From DASPKW01 sp038244055 (lineage in GTDB: Bacteria > Planctomycetota > Phycisphaerae > Tepidisphaerales > Tepidisphaeraceae), in contig JBBRTW010000287.1 of assembly GCA_038244055.1 (NCBI GenBank), forward strand, positions 1-9,098: 9,098 bases of DNA, written 5' to 3'. The position numbers and the translations under genes were made by a program. Of this stretch, positions 1 through 5,563 are shown piece by piece; within the stretch, counting starts at the first letter, position 1, and each line of letters starts with the position of its first letter. Below the pieces are notes generated by a model. It was not told the origin of the DNA and did no database searches. It saw nothing but the letters and a program-made list of their open reading frames with translations.

Positions 1-15
1 ACTCCTATCGCATCG

Positions 16-92
16 ATTTCGGATTGTGGATTGCGGATTGCGGATTGAAAACCGCATTTCAATCCACAATCCGCAATCCGAAATCCGCAATT
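16..92. repeat. Heptamer-based palindromic repeat (GGATTGC units)
   Basis: Positions 21-47 contain four successive copies of a GGATTG(T/C) unit. Positions 60-92 contain the complementary CAATCC(A/G) units. The arms 16-40 and 60-84 are inverted copies with only two differences, so the segment can fold into a long hairpin with a loop of about 19 nt. Similar GGATTGCGGATT strings are, from memory, a recurrent intergenic decoration in planctomycete and other environmental genomes. No gene is seen here, and no upstream gene tail is recognisable in the first bases. Confidence 0.7.
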
Positions 93-230
93 GTTGCCCA
101 CTTCATGCCACATGCGATTGCCCTGGGGGTCGCGGGCCGGCGCGAGGTGAGGCTTGATCTTCTGCGCGGGGCGAGTGACACTTGCCTTCGCTATTGCAAT
201 TCGAACTACGCCAAGCGGCATGGCGCTGAG
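93..230. other. Intergenic spacer without recognisable gene
   Basis: This stretch lies between two repeat elements and holds only frames that read through repeats and give low-complexity, Arg/Ser-rich translations with no family resemblance. No promoter, RNA gene or conserved element was recognised. Confidence 0.5.
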
Positions 231-358
231 TGTCATTCCGAGGAAGCGTCAGGCGACCGAGGAATCTTGCCTCGACGGGTTGGGCTACTCGTGTTGGCGA
301 ACGGGCCACGACATATCGGCGAGATCCTTCGCGTCGCAAAGCTCCCCTCAGGATGACA
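231..358. repeat. MITE-like dispersed element with imperfect terminal inverted repeats
   Basis: The left end (231-243, TGTCATTCCGAGG) and right end (346-358, CCTCAGGATGACA) are 13-bp inverted repeats with two differences, both allowing G-U pairing in RNA. The element is about 128 bp and non-coding. Inside it, the left half carries a GAGGAATCTT string and the right half a matching GAGATCCTTCG string, typical of the 'GTCATTCCGAGG...AATCTT' repeat class that recurs in many bacterial genomes (recalled, not searched). It ends 53 bp before the GyrI-like gene, so it may affect that gene's leader or promoter. Confidence 0.65.
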
Positions 359-411
359 GCGCGGGTTTGAGATTTCGTTCCACCACTTCAGTTTTTTTCG
401 AGGAGATTCCC

Positions 412-993
412 ATGCGCTACGCACTTGCCTTGATCGGTCTCGCTGCGATTGTCTTTTCTTCGGCCTTGTTCGTCCGCGGCGAGGACAAGCCCGCGGCGAA
501 AACGCCTGAGTCCAAGCCCGCGATCAGCATCGGAGAAATGCGCATTCAGACGGTGCCGGCGCTGACGTATCTTTACACGGAGGCCGAGACCTCGTTCGAG
601 AAAATGGGCGAGCCGGTGAAGGAGGGATTCGACAAGGTGTTCTACACCGCCAGCGAAGCGAAGATGCTGCTGGCCCGGCCGACGATGCTGGTGTACCAGG
701 GCGGCCCGCATTTCGATCCGAAGAAGACATTCAAGATGGAGATCGGGGTGATTGTCGCGGATGACACGAAGGCGTCCGGTGAGATCAAACTGCGCAAGAC
801 CGAGCCCTTCAAATGCGCGACGATCCTCTATACCGGGCCGGTGATGGAGCAGGGGCAGGCGTATCAGAAGTTGATCCCCGCCCTGACGGCCGCGGGCCTG
901 ACCCCAACCGGCGAAGAGCGCGAGATGTGCCTGTTCTGGGAGGGGCCGGAGTCTGTGAACAATATTTTCTGGATGCAGATCGGGATCAAATGA
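412..993 (+). CDS. Exported GyrI-like / AraC effector-binding-domain protein
   Basis: The 193-residue product begins with a probable signal peptide (hydrophobic residues 4-20, cleavage near VRG at 21-23), so it is probably exported. Residues about 40-193 resemble the GyrI-like small-molecule-binding fold, the effector domain of AraC/MerR-type regulators (SOUL/BacRBP superfamily). Visible marks are IRIQTVPALTYLY-like strand 1, GVIV near 112, the GEIKLRKTEP segment at 123-132, YTGPVMEQGQAY at 140-151, and a REMCLF...NNIFWMQIGI end. There is no DNA-binding domain, so it is not a regulator by itself. A ligand-binding or scavenging role outside the cytoplasm is inferred. The start at 412 is chosen because GAGGAG (400-405) lies 6 nt upstream and the signal peptide starts there. 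The frame is open back to 154, but only through the repeat element. It stands alone, 292 bp before the next gene. Confidence 0.8.
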   Translation: MRYALALIGLAAIVFSSALFVRGEDKPAAKTPESKPAISIGEMRIQTVPALTYLYTEAETSFEKMGEPVKEGFDKVFYTASEAKMLLARPTMLVYQGGPHFDPKKTFKMEIGVIVADDTKASGEIKLRKTEPFKCATILYTGPVMEQGQAYQKLIPALTAAGLTPTGEEREMCLFWEGPESVNNIFWMQIGIK

Positions 994-1129
994 AGTCGGC
1001 GCGAAGGGGCATCATCGGCTCTCATCGATTTCACATCTTCGCACCGGCGCGGACACCATCGCGGCGGAAGGTGAATTCGCGATGAGAATGCGAAAGCTGA
1101 ACATATAGCGGAAAATGCCGCAAATTCAG

Positions 1130-1175
1130 GGCCCTGGCTGCGCGTGAGGGCCGGCGCGCGCCTTCTTGTTTTTTT
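1130..1175 (+). terminator. Possible terminator after the GyrI-like gene
   Basis: GGCCCT (1130-1135) pairs with AGGGCC (1147-1152) over an 11-nt loop. A self-complementary GGCGCGCGCC (1153-1162) and a T-rich run ending in seven T (1169-1175) follow. The T tract suits intrinsic termination, but the hairpin is short and sits over 130 nt past the stop codon at 993, so this is a weak call. Confidence 0.3.
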
Positions 1176-1234
1176 GTGTTGAGTCTCACAGCGATCTCAT
1201 TTTGCAATGTCATACTGCCTCCCGCGTCGAACGG

Positions 1235-1246
1235 ATGGACGTCCAT
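1235..1246. promoter_or_regulatory. Perfect 12-bp palindrome upstream of the LEPR-motif gene
   Basis: ATGGACGTCCAT is a perfect palindrome centred about 46 bp before the start codon at 1286, a position compatible with an operator overlapping a promoter or leader. No convincing -35/-10 pair was found around it, so a regulatory role is only possible. Confidence 0.25.
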
Positions 1247-1285
1247 TCGCTCGGATTCGCTGCTTTTACATCACGGAGGTACAGC

Positions 1286-2107
1286 ATGGGCAGGACTTTC
1301 TCTTTTACGGTTGATGCGCTTGAATCGCGCCGGTTGTTGTCGGGCGGGCCGTTTGGACACGATGATCACGATGGGCCCGGTCACTCTGAGGATCATGGGT
1401 TGAACCTGCCGGCGCTCCCGGCTCTTCCGGCGCTGCCGGCCACTCCGGGCCTCAAAACCGCCGCGGATTACGTTACCGCCCAGGCGGACCTGGCGACGGC
1501 GCAGACGGCCCTGACCACCGCCCAGGCGGATGCCGCCAAGGTCAAGGTCGATGGCGCGACCTTCGCGAGCGATGCGGCCGCCTACAAGGCCGCGGTCAAG
1601 GCGCTCCTCGCCGCACCCACCCCGGAGATCACGGCCGCCAAGGATCAGATCAAGGCCGATGAAGCGGCCGAGAAGACCGGGCTCGCGGCGGATAAGGCCG
1701 CGGTTCAGGCGGTCTTTACGAAGGACAATCCCGCAATTCTCGCCGATCTCAAGGCGATCGCGGCCGATTTCAAAGCCAAGAACACCGCGCAACTCGCCCT
1801 CGATCAGGCGCAGCTCGCAACCGACAAGGCGACCCTCGCGGCCGACCTCGCGGCTCCGCTGGCGACGTTGAAGGCCGATGATGCGGCCTTCGATGCCATC
1901 GAAGATGCCGACAAGGCCAAACTGCAGGACCTGATCAATACGGATGCGACGGTTGCTCCGCTGTTTACGTTGATGCAGGCGGATCAGGCGCAGTACACGG
2001 CCGACCTCGCCCAGTTCTCGGCCGACAAGCTGGCGTATGTCTCGGCCCGCAATATCGTCCTCACGGACATCGCGACGCTGAAGACGGATATCAAGGGCAA
2101 TCTGTGA
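1286..2107 (+). CDS. Small LEPR-XLL-motif protein, Ala-rich coiled coil
   Basis: The 273-residue protein has three zones. Residues 1-20 carry the planctomycete-type N-terminal motif (ALESRRLLSG at 11-20), usually written LEPR-XLL, which is found at the start of exported or surface proteins in this phylum. Residues 24-38 are rich in His, Asp and Gly (HDDHDGPGHSEDHG), a possible metal-binding stretch. A Pro-Ala-Leu repeat (41-54) leads into about 215 residues rich in Ala, Asp, Lys and Gln with hydrophobic spacing typical of a long helical bundle or coiled coil. Cys is absent. The start at 1286 has GGAGG at 1275-1279, spaced 6 nt, and puts the motif at the N terminus. The frame is open upstream to 1166 without a better signal. 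The function is unknown; a surface-associated structural or binding role is inferred. Most LEPR-motif proteins I recall are much larger. Confidence 0.8.
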   Translation: MGRTFSFTVDALESRRLLSGGPFGHDDHDGPGHSEDHGLNLPALPALPALPATPGLKTAADYVTAQADLATAQTALTTAQADAAKVKVDGATFASDAAAYKAAVKALLAAPTPEITAAKDQIKADEAAEKTGLAADKAAVQAVFTKDNPAILADLKAIAADFKAKNTAQLALDQAQLATDKATLAADLAAPLATLKADDAAFDAIEDADKAKLQDLINTDATVAPLFTLMQADQAQYTADLAQFSADKLAYVSARNIVLTDIATLKTDIKGNL

Positions 2108-2140
2108 GTCATGGGGCGAATTCACCGTTGAGGAAATTCG

Positions 2141-2177
2141 CCACAGAGACACGGAGGCACCGAGCCTTCACACAGAG
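2141..2177. repeat. CACAGAGACACGGAGGCAC-type intergenic repeat
   Basis: Starting 33 bp after the LEPR gene stop, this segment consists of degenerate CACAGAG/CACGGAG/CACCGAG units. It matches a purine-rich dispersed string that I recall as common in intergenic regions of environmental bacteria. It is not a hairpin on its own and has no known function. Confidence 0.5.
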
Positions 2178-2194
2178 TGAGTTTGAAAGAAGTG

Positions 2195-2226
2195 GCCCCC
2201 CGAATCGATGGATTCGGGGGGCTTTT
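2195..2226 (+). terminator. Rho-independent terminator of the LEPR-motif gene
   Basis: A perfect 12-bp stem joins 2195-2206 (GCCCCCCGAATC) to 2211-2222 (GATTCGGGGGGC) through the tetraloop GATG, followed by TTTT on the plus strand. It lies about 90 nt after the stop at 2107. In the other direction the tail is only pyrimidine-rich (CACTTCTTTC), so it could also weakly stop transcription from the convergent DUF1598 gene. Confidence 0.85.
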
Positions 2227-2238
2227 GCGTATGGGCAT

Positions 2239-2282
2239 TGGAACGTTTTGGAAACCTGCTCGTTCCACTTTCGAGTTGGAAC
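2239..2282. repeat. Three alternating TGGAAC copies with two exclusive hairpins
   Basis: TGGAACG (2239-2245) pairs perfectly with CGTTCCA (2261-2267). The same GTTCCA (2262-2267) can instead pair with TGGAAC (2277-2282). The two folds exclude each other. It lies in the convergent gap between two gene ends, and no function is evident. Confidence 0.35.
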
Positions 2283-2306
2283 ATTCAGCTCGCTGATCGA
2301 TGAGAA

Positions 2307-2370
2307 AGGGTCAGGAGCCGGGGATCGATTGGCGGCGAATTGGCGTTCTTGGTGGCCGGCTCCTGACCCT
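2307..2370. repeat. REPIN-like pair of inverted REP sequences
   Basis: AGGGTCAGGAGCCGG (2307-2321) and CCGGCTCCTGACCCT (2356-2370) are perfect 15-bp inverted copies separated by 34 nt. The core GGGTCAGGAGCC matches, from memory, a dispersed palindrome found in many bacterial genomes and often linked to REP-associated tyrosine (Y1-type) transposases. Two inverted REPs around a variable spacer is the REPIN layout. It starts 13 bp beyond the DUF1598 stop codon, so transcripts of that gene would end in this hairpin. No transposase gene is in the window. Confidence 0.7.
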
Positions 2371-2383
2371 GGGCGAAAGACAC

Positions 2384-3703
2384 TTATTGCACTTTATCCT
2401 TGATCCCTTCGCCCACGGTCTTGCTGTAGGCGTCGCCGGCGGGGCGGGATTTGGTGTCTTTCAGCGATTTCTTCGCATCGGTGTCGCGCGGATTCTTGAC
2501 GACCGAGTGCATATCCAGCGTCACGCCGCCGGCGACGATCGAGCCGCTGGTGAAATTGACGATCGTGTCGGCCGTGTGGGGCGTGGGGAGTGTCGTGGTC
2601 TTGAAATTCTTTTCAGCCAGGATCCAGGAAAGATCGACGCTGGCCTTCTGATCGAGTTTGTCGTTCTGGATCAGGTGGGCGATGAGAGAGAGGTCGGCGA
2701 CGTTTTGCAGGTCGGCGAAAACGGGGACCATCGTTGCGAGCTGGGGGATTTTCGCGGTGAAATTCCTGGCGAAGGTCTTGGCGGTGTCCGTGGCGCCTTT
2801 GTCATCGAACTGCAGCGCGCCGGCCTTGAGCAGGAGGCGCTGGCCGCGGATTTCGAAGGCGTCACCTTCTTCGGAGACGAGCAGGGGGGCGTAGTTGGCT
2901 TCGAACCAGAAGCGATTGCCGGCAGCGCGTGAGTTGTCGATGGCCGAGCCAACGCCCGGCACCGGAATCGCATCCATGCCCAAACACATGCGCTTGAGTT
3001 TGTAATCGGCGGCGACGGTGACGAACGCGAAGCGCGTATCCGAGGGCGCGCCGAAGGTGCTGACACTCTGCGGGCCCAGGCCTTCCTTCATGGCTTTCAT
3101 GCGAGCGCCGCGCGCATCGGCCGCGTGCTCCTGCATGACCCGCGTGCTGCGGGCCAGCGCATCGGGCTGGGGATCGATCGAGCAGCCGAAGGGCTGCGGG
3201 CGCATGTGGGGTGCGCTGGCGATGCGGAGGGCGGTAACGAGGTCTTCGAGATGCAGGACCGGCCGGCCGGTGAATTTGCCCATGGGGTTCAGGCGGTTAG
3301 CGGCGTCGAACGGCTCGCTAGTGCCCGCGATGACCAGGTCCTTCTCCTGCGGGAAGACAAAGACGTAGCGAACCTGGGTCAGTCCGGAGAGGTATTTGAG
3401 ATCATCGGGAATCTCCTTTCCAGCTTCAGTCAGAGCCTTGACCTGCTCGATGACCCGGGGGAGGGAAACGTAAGTCAGGGCCTGGGCCTTGGGGGGCTGG
3501 TTGAGTGCCTTGGCGCGGAGGCGCTGGGCGGCGAGGTCGGAGGTGGTATCGGTCTGGCGGGATTTGACCGTGCCGTCGGTGTCGATGTAGACGCCGCCGA
3601 CATTATTCTGGTTGTTACCCACCACAATGGGCTGGGCGCGGGCGATGGCGGGAATGAGAAGGGCGATCATGGCGAGGAACGGCACGATTCGGCTGTGCGA
3701 CAT
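2384..3703 (-). CDS. Exported DUF1598-domain protein
   Basis: The 439-residue protein has a clear signal peptide (residues 1-23, ending ARA before QP). The rest resembles DUF1598, a planctomycete family of unknown function. Recognised marks are YVSLPRV...YLSGLTQVRYVFVFPQEKDL-type sequence at about 78-122, GRPVLHLEDLVTAL at 146-159, CSIDPQPDALAR at 174-185, LGPQSV...VTVAADYKLKRMCLGM at 209-243, FWFE at 265-268, and PVFADLQNVADLSLIAHLI at 327-345. The last ~40 residues are Lys/Asp-rich and probably disordered. The start at 3703 has GGGAG (minus strand, 3711-3715) 7 nt upstream and gives the signal peptide; the frame is open to 3784 but would add a non-signal extension. It lies 216 bp downstream of the CotH gene with its own promoter candidate. 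No enzymatic motif is visible. Family call from remembered pattern. Confidence 0.85.
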   Translation of the reverse strand: MSHSRIVPFLAMIALLIPAIARAQPIVVGNNQNNVGGVYIDTDGTVKSRQTDTTSDLAAQRLRAKALNQPPKAQALTYVSLPRVIEQVKALTEAGKEIPDDLKYLSGLTQVRYVFVFPQEKDLVIAGTSEPFDAANRLNPMGKFTGRPVLHLEDLVTALRIASAPHMRPQPFGCSIDPQPDALARSTRVMQEHAADARGARMKAMKEGLGPQSVSTFGAPSDTRFAFVTVAADYKLKRMCLGMDAIPVPGVGSAIDNSRAAGNRFWFEANYAPLLVSEEGDAFEIRGQRLLLKAGALQFDDKGATDTAKTFARNFTAKIPQLATMVPVFADLQNVADLSLIAHLIQNDKLDQKASVDLSWILAEKNFKTTTLPTPHTADTIVNFTSGSIVAGGVTLDMHSVVKNPRDTDAKKSLKDTKSRPAGDAYSKTVGEGIKDKVQ

Positions 3704-3735
3704 GGTGTGTCTCCCGGGGTGCGAACTACCCTTGT

Positions 3736-3760
3736 GCCCGATCGCAGGCGCGATTCGGGC
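3736..3760 (-). promoter_or_regulatory. Hairpin in the DUF1598 leader
   Basis: GCCCGA+TCGC (3736-3745) pairs with GCGA+TCGGGC (3750-3760) over a 4-nt loop, leaving a one-base bulge at 3754. This makes a 10-bp stem within the presumed 5' leader, 33 bp before the start codon. With no T tract on either side it is not a good terminator. A role in leader stability or translation is possible. Confidence 0.35.
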
Positions 3761-3825
3761 GGACTTCCTCTCATCCACGGACACCGGTGCCCTCCAGAGG
3801 ACAGGGGCGGCGCGGATTTTTCTTT

Positions 3826-3854
3826 ATCTTTTGTCAGACGCGGGGGAATGTCAA
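3826..3854 (-). promoter_or_regulatory. Candidate sigma-70 promoter for the DUF1598 gene
   Basis: On the minus strand a perfect TTGACA (3849-3854) is followed after 17 nt by AAAGAT (3826-3831), which keeps the second A and final T of the -10 consensus but matches only 3 of 6 positions. Transcription would begin near 3819, leaving a leader of about 115 nt that contains the 3736-3760 hairpin. Confidence 0.4.
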
Positions 3855-3919
3855 AGGTTTTCGCGGCCGGGTGGAATTTTGGGCGGAGACGAAATCAGGC
3901 ATAAACCCATCAGCACAAG

Positions 3920-5410
3920 TTACTTCGCCGGAGCGGTCGGCGGGGTGGTGGATTGGGTGGTGGCCGGTCGAGTGGTGGCGGAGCGGGTGGCGGGACCCTT
4001 GGCGGGTGGCGGTTGTGGCAAGGCCTGCCGGCGGAAGAAGGCTGGTGTGTAACCCTTGAGGTTACCAGCCAGTTGCGCTTGAACGGCGGCCGAGCGTTTG
4101 GTGATGAAATCTTTTAATTCGGGTGGCGAGCCGGCCCAGCGCGGCATGGTGCTGGCGGCGGTGTTCTCAGGCCGAGAAGTGGGCTGAGTGGTGCCGAAAG
4201 CCTCTTTCTGCGCCTGGAGGATCACTTTTTGGAGCTCATCGATCCGAGCGGTCACCTTTTGCGGGACAATCACTTTCTGGGCAAGCTCCTCAACGATTTT
4301 GCGGTAGCCCTTTTGATAGTCCGGCATTTTCAGAAGGCGGTCGAGGAGGAGATTGGGCGGGGCATAGGACTGAGTGATGCTGAGCTCGATCTGATCCTGG
4401 GCGCTGCCGACCCAACTGAACGCGCCGAAGGACAAATTCATGTCCCACGGCATGAAATGGATTTTGAGCGTCTCGGGATGCACATACATGTAGAAGTTAT
4501 GATTGGTGGTGAGGAACGAATCGAGGTTGGCGATCAGGGTGTTGACGGCGATGAAACGCTGGAATGAATCGATGTCGAGATAGTCGCCGATGGTCTTCGC
4601 GAAGGTGGCATCATCGGCCTGATGGAGCAATTTGAGGAACTCGATCAGTCGCCTGGAAGTTTGCGGATTGGCTTCGGTGTGGGGGCGGTAGACTTTTTCG
4701 TACTTGGTGAAGTCTTCGCCGAGGTAAGGAAGATTGAAGGCGTTTTCGGGCTTGAGGAGCAGGCCTTTGGCCGAGCCGAAGTGCGACTTAAGGAAGGGCT
4801 TGCCGACTTCTTCGACGACGGTGTAGAGGCCGACGAGTTGTTTGGCGTACAGGCCATCAACCGTCAGGTAGACCAGCGCCTGTCCGGTGCGCGGCGCGGG
4901 CACGCCCCCCTGGCGGAAGGCCTCGTACGAAAGTGTCTCGCGCAGGAAGGACGGATCCATCGCGTTGTTGTGGAGATTGATGCTGGTCAGGCCGTGAAAT
5001 CTCTGGTCCGCATCGTAGTGGTTGAAATCGACCTTGAAGGGGCGCTTGAGCAGGCGCTCGGTGGTGGTATACGAGGAATTGCCCTTGAAGCGCAGGCCGA
5101 CATCTTTGTAGGTCTTGCCGCCCTCTTCGACGATGGCATGAACGTAGGTGTATTCGAGGCCGAAGGGGCTTTTTTTCTTGTCTTCGGGATGGTCGGCCGG
5201 CTTGGAGAAGAGATTGCCGAGGAACCCCGCGCGGGAGGGCTGCATTTCATCCCAGGCCTCCTTGGTGACATGAAGGTGAAGCGTGTGGAGAACGGTGGGA
5301 TCGAGGAAGGCAGCGCCTTTCTCCTTGGCGGGTTTGTCGGCGGCGTGGCCGGCAGGCGCGAGGGCAAAAGCGATGACTGCGACGACACTGAGGGGGAGGG
5401 GGCGCATCAT
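3920..5410 (-). CDS. Secreted CotH-kinase family protein
   Basis: The 496-residue protein has a signal peptide (residues 1 to about 23, ending AGHA). The core from about 40 to 400 matches the CotH atypical protein-kinase family. Marks in order: GLRFKGNSS (105-113), RPFKVDFN with a candidate nucleotide-contacting Lys126 (123-130), INLHNNAMDPSFLRE (144-158), GLYTVVEEVGKPFL (194-207), LDSFL with Asp297, NHNFYMY (303-309) and PWDMNLSFG with Asp323 (321-329). In many relatives the last motif reads PWDLD, so Asn325 is a change at its second acidic position. Such proteins phosphorylate secreted or surface proteins in the studied spore-coat case; the substrate here is unknown. The C-terminal tail (467-496) is Pro/Thr/Ala-rich (SATTRPATT), a disordered end. 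The start is the double ATG at 5410/5407, with no clear Shine-Dalgarno. It is not tightly coupled to its neighbours (216 bp and 153 bp gaps). Confidence 0.88.
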   Translation of the reverse strand: MMRPLPLSVVAVIAFALAPAGHAADKPAKEKGAAFLDPTVLHTLHLHVTKEAWDEMQPSRAGFLGNLFSKPADHPEDKKKSPFGLEYTYVHAIVEEGGKTYKDVGLRFKGNSSYTTTERLLKRPFKVDFNHYDADQRFHGLTSINLHNNAMDPSFLRETLSYEAFRQGGVPAPRTGQALVYLTVDGLYAKQLVGLYTVVEEVGKPFLKSHFGSAKGLLLKPENAFNLPYLGEDFTKYEKVYRPHTEANPQTSRRLIEFLKLLHQADDATFAKTIGDYLDIDSFQRFIAVNTLIANLDSFLTTNHNFYMYVHPETLKIHFMPWDMNLSFGAFSWVGSAQDQIELSITQSYAPPNLLLDRLLKMPDYQKGYRKIVEELAQKVIVPQKVTARIDELQKVILQAQKEAFGTTQPTSRPENTAASTMPRWAGSPPELKDFITKRSAAVQAQLAGNLKGYTPAFFRRQALPQPPPAKGPATRSATTRPATTQSTTPPTAPAK

Positions 5411-5529
5411 GGGTATGCTTTGTACGCGCGGGAGGGGGGAATTATTACTGGAACTCGCGCAAGGAAGATGGATGAGCTATGGAAAGTTAGCTCGGGCGCA
5501 TGCCGTCTGGTTTATTGAAGGTCTTTCAA

Positions 5530-5549
5530 GGCAGACAAGAATGTCTACC
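5530..5549. repeat. Short palindromic dispersed repeat (GGCAGACA-AGAA-TGTCTACC)
   Basis: Arms 5530-5537 and 5542-5549 form an 8-bp stem with one G-U-compatible mismatch and an AGAA loop, followed on the plus strand by CCCACCATTCATCC. The type (a short hairpin next to CCCCACC) is one I recall as a frequent dispersed repeat in planctomycete-like genomes. It begins 15 bp past the stop codon of the DHS-like gene and could form the 3' end of that transcript, although no T tract follows on the minus strand. Confidence 0.5.
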
Positions 5550-5563
5550 CCACCATTCATCCT

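Noticed and set aside
16..92. CRISPR array suggested by the repeated units
   Set aside because: Units are 7 bp and contiguous, without spacers of constant length, and no cas genes are nearby.
154..411. N-terminal extension of the GyrI-like protein to 154
   Set aside because: The extension translates the MITE-like repeat and hides the signal peptide; the start at 412 has a good ribosome binding site.
1271..2152. 293-codon minus-strand ORF antisense to the LEPR-motif gene
   Set aside because: It is an Arg/Gly/Ile-rich mirror of the repetitive Ala/Asp/Lys codons of the real gene, with no family resemblance and no ribosome binding site.
2300..3904. Long plus-strand ORFs (2300-2932 and 3125-3904) opposite the DUF1598 gene
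   Set aside because: They are antisense shadows produced by GC-rich codons; the minus-strand frame has a signal peptide and family motifs.
4622..5518. 298-codon plus-strand ORF opposite the CotH gene
   Set aside because: Antisense shadow; Gly/Val/Glu-rich with no recognisable domain, whereas the minus strand encodes clear CotH motifs.
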